DNA of 64,000 bases from Punica granatum (taxonomy: Eukaryota; Streptophyta; Magnoliopsida; Myrtales; Lythraceae): contig NW_022204300.1 in NCBI RefSeq assembly GCF_007655135.1, positions 1-64,000 on the forward strand, given 5' to 3'. The notes below the pieces were generated by a model that was given only the letters and a program-made list of their open reading frames with translations, was not told the origin of the DNA and did no database searches. Shown one piece after another: positions 55,819 to 64,000 of this stretch (position 1 is the stretch's first letter; every line of letters begins with the position of its first letter). Made by a program: the position numbers and the translations under genes.

Positions 55819-57983
55819 AGGGGTGTAAGAGAGACAATATAGCTCACAAACATGGTTGTCAGAATCGCGATTCGAATCATAGAATCGTACGATTCTACGA
55901 TTCAAGGAGGATCACCGATTCTGATTCAGCTAGGTGAGTCGGGATTGTAGAATCGGAACCGAATCGCGTGTTGAATCGTAGAATTGCAGAATCGGCCCGA
56001 TTCTGCGATTCTACGTTCAGGCTGGATTCAGCCCAAGCCCGGGCCCAATAAGCGGGCCGAAGCCTGGACCCAAAAGCCCAAACCCGAAACCCCTCTCCCA
56101 CCCGCCCTTCTTCCTCTTTTCCTGTCATGAAACCCTAATTTCTCCCCTGCTGAAGTCCTTCCAATTCGACCTTCGAACGTCTTCGACGAAATCTTCGATA
56201 GTTCGATCCACCTACTTGCTTCGATTGACGGTCCACCACCTTCTTCTTCCGAGAAGCTAGCTTGTCCAAGCTTCGATTGCGGTTGCGGACCTTGCGGTTA
56301 CTTCCTCTGCATTTTCCAGGTATGAAAAGTGTCGAGTACTTTTCCCTTTTACCCCAATTGCACAGCCCTTTCGCGGTTGAATGGATGTATCCTTCATGTT
56401 CTCTGCTATTTCCTTTCGATTGAGTTTGATGGGTTAATGTGTTTCCGATGCTTTTGCTGTCGAGGTTTATCAGCATTTCTGGGAATTCTCAGACTCGCGA
56501 GTCGCGTTACTGCAGCCAATCTTACCCGAATTCTCATCTTATTCCTCTTTGCCGTTGTCTTTGCTGTTGTTGAGCTCGCTGCAAGAAATCTGGGTCAGTG
56601 CATCCTCGACTCGAACGGCTCTGTTTTCCCTTCTAGAGTCCCCATATGTGTACACTATCGATGCATCGTTCTGCCAGCCTAACTACTATTGCCATGCCGG
56701 CTAACAGTCTTGTTCGTTACTGTTTGCCCGTTCTTGTCATGTGTGGTTGTCCGATATGTGTGTTTGGATCGAACCACTTACTGTCAAGACATGATTTACA
56801 GTATCAATTTGGCCCATAATTTGATGGGAAGAAATCTAGCGGTTTTAACTAATCTCTTCTGTCATTTATTTTTCGGATATGAGTGCAAGGTTATTAATGG
56901 TTCCAACTGGAAATTCCAAGATTACAATATTGAAATGCTGATCTTCATCCTGCGCTGATGTCTGAAAACTTATGTTATCGGTTTTCTCTCTGTTATTTTA
57001 TGTTCCCTGTCTCTTCTTTGTAGGTTTGCCTGCATTGCATTGCCATCAAATGAGTGTATGATTCTCTATACTACCAAAAGTTCGGAATGTTGAGATATTA
57101 TTATTCAAGTAAAATGCATTAGTACTATGATATAGCATAAGAAGATGCGTGATTAGTTAATTTAGTAATATACCCTTCTGTTCGTTTCATAATAAGAAGG
57201 CGGGGATGATGCCTTCTCGAAATATTTGCATGCATTTGTGTTATCCATCATTTCTCTCCTCTTTTGAACCTTGAATTTCGATAATTTGTAACGATATTTT
57301 GAGTTTTTATGACTTATTGTTGATTTGTTGGTTTGTGTTTTTATTTGAATGAACAAGAATTAATTTTTTTTGCTCAGAAAAGTATATTACATATATATAT
57401 ATGTTATTTTTTAAAATTACAGGTAGAATCTTACGATTCACGATTCGAATCGCGATTCACGATTCTACGACCCTTAACCGATTCTAGGTAGAATCGCGAT
57501 TCTGACAACCTTGCTCACAAACTGTTTGAACTCAGCTCGGTGAAAGTTCGAGTTCGGCTAGGTCTTATCAAATTCGAGCCAAGCCGAACAGTCTCATGAG
57601 CCACGTTCGAGCCTGGGTGTGCTCAGCTCGAGCGATTCGCGAGCATTAAGCCTAAGCCTTATCGAGACTTTAGATGTGTTTATTGTATTTATTTTTTTAT
57701 CAAATTAGAATTTTGTTGAGCTCAACTGAGTTGAGCTCGAGCCTATCGAGCTTATCGAGCCCAAGCAGCTCGAGCTCGAAAAAATTGATTAGCCTTGACG
57801 AGCTGAGCTCGAGCTACTCGAAATGCTCACGAGCCAAGCTCAAGCTCACCTCTCCAGACTCGATCGAACTCAAGCCGAGCTCGAGCTTGGGCTTCCACTC
57901 TCCAGCCAAGCTTCAAGCCCCTTGAGCTCCAGCCAAGCTTCGAGCCCCTTGAGTTCAAGCTCGGCTCAGCTCGATTACACCCT
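55819..57983. mobile_element. Older GAGCTCGAGC-rich element, split by a Mutator-like insertion
   Basis: The left end AGGGGTGTAAG (55819) and the right end ATTACACCCT (to 57983) are inverted counterparts. The right subterminal region 57523-57970 is packed with the words GAGCTC, CGAGC and AGCTCGA. The left part before the insertion is only about 30 bp. Removing the inner element and one GCTCACAAAC copy joins GCTCACAAAC to TGTTTGAACTCAGCTCGG. Such ends suggest a hAT-type non-autonomous element, but a target duplication was not clear. A compositional open frame at 57674-57925 lies in the repeat. Confidence 0.5.
55852..57512. mobile_element. Mutator-like non-autonomous element, 1,661 bp, 10-bp duplication
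   Basis: Target duplications GCTCACAAAC lie at 55842-55851 and 57513-57522. The inverted termini share the perfect 20-bp core GGTTGTCAGAATCGCGATTC (55854-55873, and its complement at 57491-57510), and further GAATCG/CGATTC words fill the subterminal zones (55860-56015 and 57425-57500). The 9-11-bp duplication points to a MULE. The interior (about 56030-56960) is GC-moderate and resembles a gene 5' end: CCCTAATTTCTCCCC, then CT-rich sequence and a donor-like CAG|GTATGA near 56319. No transposase was seen. It may carry captured gene sequence. Confidence 0.75.
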
Positions 57984-58553
57984 ACTCTCCATCATACATG
58001 ACGCTTCTCGACTCATCCCAACTTTTAATATTGTATATAGGTTCTGCTGCAACAATACTCTTAGTATGTCTGCATAATCTTATTACATCCGGAAAGAAAT
58101 GAACGACTTTCAACCAAAAAAAGGGTCGTCATAATACTCCGCTGGTATGATGTGCCTAATATTATTCTTGCCTCATACTAACGGAACCGCGTCGTAATAC
58201 TCCATTAGTCTACCCGTAAAGAAATCAACCAACTTCCTTCAAAAAATAAAATAAATAAATGTCATAGCCAAACAGAGAAGTAAAGCAAATCTCGTGTTCC
58301 AATTTTCTCCCTTTCCACTTCCAAAAGGAAAATGCAGAAAATAGGATAAGGTGGTTTACCCAAAATTCTAAAGATAAAACTAAAAAGATGCTCATCAAGT
58401 CTCCAATTACCATATTCTATATACAGCAATCTCAAGCTAATCCGTTCCTAAAATTACAGCACGTCCCGTCAATAAGCCCGGGAATCTAAACTTCATGCCA
58501 AACATAATGAATACGTATGTTCTTAACCCCAAGTCTTGGTCTAATTCAACTAA
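57984..58553. other. Intergenic DNA downstream of BAM9
   Basis: It holds the second copy of the dispersed repeat (58143-58212, matching 54188-54260) and, nearer BAM9, AT-rich sequence that should include its 3'UTR. No gene was seen. Confidence 0.4.
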
Positions 58554-61500
58554 TCAAGCCGCCTGCATGTGGACACCCGATTCCGAGGCCATGGGCACGG
58601 ATTCTTCGGCCCCTACTACCTCCTCGTCGGGAATATCATCCGTGTCCATCTGAGGCTGATAAATGCTCCGTACAAATGCAGTAAATGAAGGGAAATGCTC
58701 CGGGGAGAAGAAGTAAGCTCCCATTCTCTCGTAGATAAACAAGTCCACCGAACCTTCCTGACCCGACAGGTTCTCCTTGAGCTGCTCGAATCCTCCCCTT
58801 GCAACTCGCCTGTCAGATGAGTTCTGCCCGGAGACATCAACCCCCAGTTTTCTACAGGCCGCTCGAACCTGACGGAGCAGCGACTGAGGACTTGAAAGGG
58901 CCTCCCCAGGCAGGTCCTCATCTGAGAGGTCCATTCCAGGCAGGATCACTTTACATGAATTCCGTGCAAACATTTCTGCTATTGCCTCGTAACCATCTCT
59001 CCTCTCCGTGTTATAGAATCCAGCTGTTAGCTCCAAGGGGCGAGCCCGAGTCCTATACCACGGGTGTAGGAGAGGTACCTTCCCGTAGACCGCTACATCA
59101 GCATCACTAAAGACTGAGGATGCCAGAGATAGGAGGCGGGCCCCGTGCGATGCCAGTTGGCTCGAGTACCAATTGAGAAAGAAGTCCCCATAGGGGGACT
59201 CCCACGACCCTCCATGGTCCTTGAAGAAGCCATTCGAGCTCGGGGTCTGGTCATAGCTCGGCGCATCATGGGGACCACTGAGCCCCCAAAAGGGGTTTCC
59301 AGAAGCTTCTGCGTGTTGCTTCAGGAGCGCAAGCATGTTCTTATCATAGCACTGGAACTCTCCGACTCCAGGTATTTTGAGGTTTCTCGACTGGCCGTGA
59401 TCAGAAGGGTAACGGAGCTCACCATTTGGGCCAAGGCTCATTGAGATTCCCTGCAAAACAGCCATTTAAAATGCCAACGTGTTAGAACCTCCCTTTTAAG
59501 GGAAAAAGTCATCATCAGTACTAAGATTGCTAGATATCAAACTGGGTATTGATGGCTCTACGACTAACTTAAGTTATTTTCAAGGATATTAACAAAAGCA
59601 ACCAGAAAGGAAATTAAAAAATAAACAATAATCTCGTTCAGGAAAGGTTAGCCAGATGAACTGGCTCATTTATCCCGGTTCACATCAGTCATATGATTTT
59701 CAGTCCACCAGAGAGAACCAGACAAGAACTAATCAGTTCGAGTTTTGATTATCGTGGCAACTTTTATCATTATTCAATTCAACAGTTATAAATCAGAAAG
59801 TTGTTAATGGTCCATCTTGAAACATTTGTCATAATGGCTAGAAGAACCATGATATCATGGTTTACCCTCAATTAACTAGGCCGCTCTAAATGACAGAACA
59901 ATGAAGGGAAAAAGTTCTTACTGTGATCGTGGAATCGATGAACTGGGAGAATGAGGACTTGAAGCTCTGGCAGAAGTCCTGATAAACCTCAATCGGGGTC
60001 TTCCCGTCTAAGACTGGGAGTTCATCGACAGCAAGAGACAGGCAATCCTTATAAAGCAGCCCCGATCGGTCACTAAAATATATACTAGGCTCATTCTCTC
60101 CAATGCGAGTCACCCATTCAGGAAGAGGAATTTTGGGCTGTTTCAAACCATGGAAGCAGAGCGAGACATGAAGCTTGAGGCCCGCTTTCTGAACCATCTC
60201 CGCGAGATTGAGGTAGCCTGAGAAGTTGTAGCTTCCCATAGCTTCCTTCTCGGCTATTCCCCACCACACAGGAAGCTCCACGCCTTCAACTCCCAATAGC
60301 TTAAGAGCCTTCAGTCCCACAGAAATAGCCTTCGCATGGTTTACTGTGTTGGCCTCGGAGACAGCATCCAAAGGTAGCCCGACATATAATCTCACCCCAT
60401 TGTTCTACAAAGATAAGTAAGTCCATAAGCAACCAACGTAAACCAGAATTTGACTACAGAATATCGCAGAGGGATAAATATAGATTATACTCATGTAGCT
60501 AATCATAATCTAATTGAGATGCAAAAGAAATGAAAAGTTTACTATTGTCAACCATATGTAGAATTCTGCAAACTAACAAAGGCATAGTCAAACAAACAAA
60601 CGACAGACGTTTCCTAATTTTTCTATGCGATAGGAATTTCTAACATGTTACAATAGCCCAGAAGGATCCTGTTTCGAGCAAACCAAACTACGCCACTACA
60701 AAAACAGGTGAAACTCAAATTAAGACAACATTTTCATTACTCAAATAAACTACCATTTTTATACTATAAATTTTCCTATACATTGGATTATATATCATCA
60801 AAGGTTTTCCTATACATTTCATGAAATTCATCCACATTTTACTGACACTTAACGTTGAGCCTAGACAAGAATTAAAACACAAGCCCAATGCAACAAAGCT
60901 TCTTGTTCACCCCTGCTTGGCCATCTAATTTGAAAGCTAAGCTTTATGCTTCTCAACTGATTCATCATCACCGACAAGCAAAGCAAAATACTTCAACAGC
61001 AACTGGTTTGGCACGAGTCAGTTTCCAGGAAAATTTGTTTGATGAGCCAGATTCCGTCACAACCTCATTCGGGTTAGCGCGACCCTTTAAGGTTAATGTG
61101 CCAAATTCCATCGACCTAGATGAAAATAACTTTTCCCTAGCCTCAGACAGACAAGAAAACAAATTACTTCCCAAAAACATACTTCTCCACAAAGATTTAT
61201 CCAAGATTTCAATTAAAGCACGAAAAGGGCATTCCCAGAAGAAAAGCAGATTCCGGCAGGCAGTATTCAGTCATGTGCCCAACAAATCCAAATTAGTGAA
61301 TCAAACCGATACCAAACCTAAAGAAACAGAGGGGAGAGTAAAGACTTACAGGTCGAGATCTTGATGGAGCAGAGGCAGCAGACCGATCGGTCGATACTCT
61401 CGCGGGCAGAGCCGGCTCAGTATGAACAGCTCTAACGGTGAGTCTCAACCCCAATCTTCTCAGCCTGATGCTGGGTTGACCGAGACAAACCCTTGAGTTT

Positions 61501-61610
61501 CTCGAGAGAACATCATCGTACCTCCTCGAACTACAGAACCCAAGAACCCTATACGCTGAATCCGCCTTTACGAATTTCGCCTGCGTGCTCCCGATCACAG
61601 AGATCTCCAT
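58554..61610 (-). CDS. BAM9: Inactive plastid beta-amylase BAM9
   Basis: BAM9 is a plastid-targeted, glycosyl hydrolase family 14-like protein that lacks amylase activity and is thought to regulate starch breakdown. Three exons splice in frame to 546 codons: 61610-61350, 60404-59922 and 59450-58554. The N-terminus (MEISVIGSTQAK) and the following Ser/Arg-rich, acid-poor stretch look like a transit peptide and match the BAM9 type. Fold landmarks include VRLYVGLPLDAV, GVELPVWWG, LHVSLCFHG, GEFQCYDKNML and LTAGFYN. Both catalytic glutamates of active beta-amylases are replaced: the position of soybean Glu186 is Ser251 (GISMSLGPNGELRYPS) and that of Glu380 is Gln457 (VSGQN in place of AGEN). The frame is intact. 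The 905-bp intron 1 shows no gene; a 158-codon plus-strand frame at 60888-61364 has no family resemblance. Confidence 0.95.
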
Positions 61611-61930
61611 GGCTTCTCTCTTTTTCGCAACAACACGCTATTAGCTCTTGCAGCAGATTCAGATAAAAGAATCGCCTTTTCGAAGTAGAGGAAGCGGGAA
61701 TTTCGGGATAAAGTTATCGAAAACCACAGAATCAATCGGAAAATTGGATAAGAGGGGTTGTGATTCTGCCGGAGAACAACGAGATTACGCAATAAAATCG
61801 AAAGAGAATGGAGGATTTGCAGATCGTTTAAGCAGATGGATTTGGGAGGCTACGAGCCGAATGCGCGACTTTATATAAAGAAAGAGGAGAGGGAGAGAAG
61901 AGAGAGTCGGTATGGATGAGGGAGACGACG
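61611..61930 (-). promoter_or_regulatory. BAM9 core promoter and 5' leader
   Basis: On the transcribed strand a strong TATA box lies in the palindrome CTTTATATAAAG (61869-61880). Initiation would be expected some 30 bp downstream, near 61840, giving a leader of about 230 nt to the ATG at 61610. A CT-rich tract lies just upstream (61880-61910). Because the TATA word is palindromic, it reads equally on the plus strand. The start point is inferred. Confidence 0.55.
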
Positions 61931-64000
61931 CGCTTTTCAGTGGGACCGGCGGCAGAGGATTGAAACCGGTGATGCGCCTCTTGAAAAGAACCTGACGCAT
62001 GTCGGCTCCTGGTCTTGCCAAATTTCGGCCGCACAAAAATTTTGAGGTTGGATTGTAAACTCCACAAAAAAAAACTACTACATTTTTCTTAAAAGATAAG
62101 ATATGTCTAATAATTTCTCCAACAGTCACGGATATTAAATAATCCGTGATACTGTGTGAAAATATAACTCATGACACTATGAGCAGGATTTTTGAATTCC
62201 GATGATATTTATGATCATTAGTGATATTTATGATCATTATTAGGGTAATACAATAACACTGATCTTGACTTATCGATGACTTGACAAGTCCAAGCTCGAG
62301 TTGAAACGAGTAAAATTCTGATAATAATAGATTTTTTTCTATAGATAACTTTTATTATCTATTATCTATTATATTATAATTATAATTATTAGTTAAGGTT
62401 ATATATACTTAGATATGTGAATTTTTTAAATGTTTGGATTAATTATAATTATTGAGATTATTTCAATTAAAAATTTCATGAGTATCTTCAAACTTGAGAT
62501 TGTAAGCCACAAGATTCTAATTTAATTGTTTTTTTACATTGTACTCCTTGACGGATCACTAATGGTGCTATTAATAATACTAATAATTCGGAGGCGGCAA
62601 CCTTATCCAAGAGAAAAATCATATTATATATCCATATATAAATTATTGTCAATAATGTAACGAATAATATAAATAAATGTTCCATCAGGAGGCAGCATGC
62701 ATGCCTACACAAATATTATACATGTCTACATATCTATATCTATATAATAATTATTTTAGCACATAGAAACTCTCATCTTGATTTTGACGCAAATAAAATA
62801 ATACAATTATTTTATTCAATTTTGATTTGATTTCTGAATATCTCTGTGATGGATAAGGGGCAATACGCTCAATTAGTGGAGCTGACTGTATGATGATTCA
62901 TCATTTTTACCCAAATGAAAATTAAATTCATTTTCTCTTCCACGTCGGCTCTGTCTCCTCCTCCATATATTAGTTTCGTATTTTTTACAAAAGATAGGAG
63001 ATTAAGATAATCATCATTCACATTCAACCGTCATAACTAATCAATTTCATGGACTCATCACCGATTGTTCGCTCTCCATCTCCAATAATTATTCATGCTT
63101 AATATAATCTAGAGGAGAACGCAGGCACCGGTGCTACACACAACGACAATACAAAAAAGATAAAAGTAAATAATACTATATAACAAAATACTAAAATAAG
63201 ATTGAGGGTTAATTTTAAAGAAGGTAACTCTCTTTTCATTGGCTGGAATAGATTTACGGGAAAATTACACTATATGTACAATATTTAGCCATGTGTCAAA
63301 TTTGATACAACTTTTAAAAAATACATGATACAGCATGAGTTATGATTTTCGTGTCAAATTTGACACTATACGTCATGTTAGCTAAATCGTCAAATTTGAA
63401 TGAAAAGATTAAAAAGCGAGATCAAGACTCCATTATCTGACTTTATATAACCGTATAGATTATTGGTTTCAACAATGAGGTGGTAGCTCAGTTTGTGATA
63501 CGCTAATATTTTAATATCCACGTTAGGGATGTAGTCTCCTAGAAATAAGGTGGGAAATGTCTCCCTGTTTATTGGAAACTCGCTTATGGTAAATAATTCT
63601 CCTACTATAGGCTTGAAGATATGTATGAGCTTTCACTGGAGCCTCAATAGGATCACGGTGACATGATGAGCCCATGCCTTTAGAGTTATGATTCAAATCG
63701 AACATGTCGGGAGGATGATCATGTCCTATGGATGATTGCATACACTCACTGCTGAACATTATTCCCCAAGGGATTGTTACTAAAAAAGAGGCAATATTTT
63801 GATATTATAAATGGCCTTTCTCATTAAAATTATATTATATATACATATATAGATTCTTAATGAATAAGTTACAAGATTGAGATTATTTCAATTAAAAATT
63901 TTCATGAGTATCTTAAATCTAGAGAATGTAATCCACAAGATTCTTAAGTCATCGTTTTTCTTTTTAACATTGCTCAACTTGACAGGTCCCTAATAATTCG
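61931..64000. other. AT-rich intergenic DNA with a direct repeat and a SINE-like head
   Basis: No gene was seen. A segment at 62454-62530 (GAGATTATTTCAATTAAAAA, then ATGAGTATCTT and CCACAAGATTCT) recurs in the same orientation at 63879-63945. At 63480-63540, GGTGGTAGCTCAGTTTGTGA, followed some 40 bp later by GGGATGTAGTCTCCT, resembles the A and B boxes of a tRNA-derived SINE. A 78-codon minus-strand frame (63523-63759) overlaps this and is probably chance. Confidence 0.35.

Noticed and set aside
57674..58077. Ser/Leu-rich frames in the GAGCTCGAGC repeat
   Set aside because: They are produced by the repeated hexamers of a transposon end, not by a gene.
60888..61364. 158-codon plus-strand frame within BAM9 intron 1
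   Set aside because: It overlaps the first BAM9 intron and the exon 1 edge in antisense. It has no family resemblance, and I could not find supporting splice or promoter signals.

Overview
The window is nuclear DNA of a flowering plant, most likely a eudicot. Its genes are intron-rich with GT-AG junctions, flanked by AT-rich DNA with many nested transposable elements and one endogenous pararetrovirus. I cannot fix the species from sequence alone. I recognise four host genes: a VAP27-type ER contact-site protein (+, 916-2862), a vacuolar Na+/H+ antiporter of the NHX1/2 class (-, 7009-3426), a tubby-like F-box protein close to TLP3 (+, 49264-53198) and the plastid beta-amylase-like protein BAM9 (-, 61610-58554). 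VAP27, TLP3 and BAM9 can be spliced by eye into complete frames of 295, 391 and 546 codons. The NHX gene has 14 exons, but its first six carry small indels that break the frame.

Layout. 1-7.6 kb: VAP27 and NHX, convergent, with stop codons about 560 bp apart. 7.6-12.4 kb: intergenic DNA with gene-like scraps and a TIR-type repeat. 12.4-28.6 kb: a repeat block in which a segment of roughly 7 kb (pararetrovirus ORF, then repeats X-Y-X-Z) occurs twice in tandem. It was later invaded by a Copia fragment and a solo LTR, and a third partial Y copy and an oppositely oriented viroplasmin relic lie on its left. 28.6-34.6 kb: degraded elements, then a TIR element carrying a fragment of a myosin-binding (MYOB, DUF593) gene, itself split by a 1.66-kb Copia-type solo LTR with a perfect 5-bp target duplication. 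34.6-49 kb: AT-rich intergenic DNA with a 362-bp MULE-type MITE (perfect 9-bp duplication), a five-copy diverged repeat and further TIR elements. 49-53.2 kb: TLP3, with a TIR repeat in its first intron. 53.2-58.2 kb: more repeats, including a 1.66-kb Mutator-like element (20-bp perfect TIR core, 10-bp duplication) inside an older GAGCTCGAGC-rich element. 58.5-61.9 kb: BAM9. 61.9-64 kb: AT-rich DNA with a possible SINE head.

The four host genes belong to unrelated processes (ER-plasma membrane contact, vacuolar ion and pH balance, phosphoinositide-linked F-box function, starch metabolism), and nothing suggests they work together. The parts most worth a second look are the tandemly duplicated pararetrovirus block, the captured MYOB fragment, the nested Mutator-like element and the frameshifted NHX.
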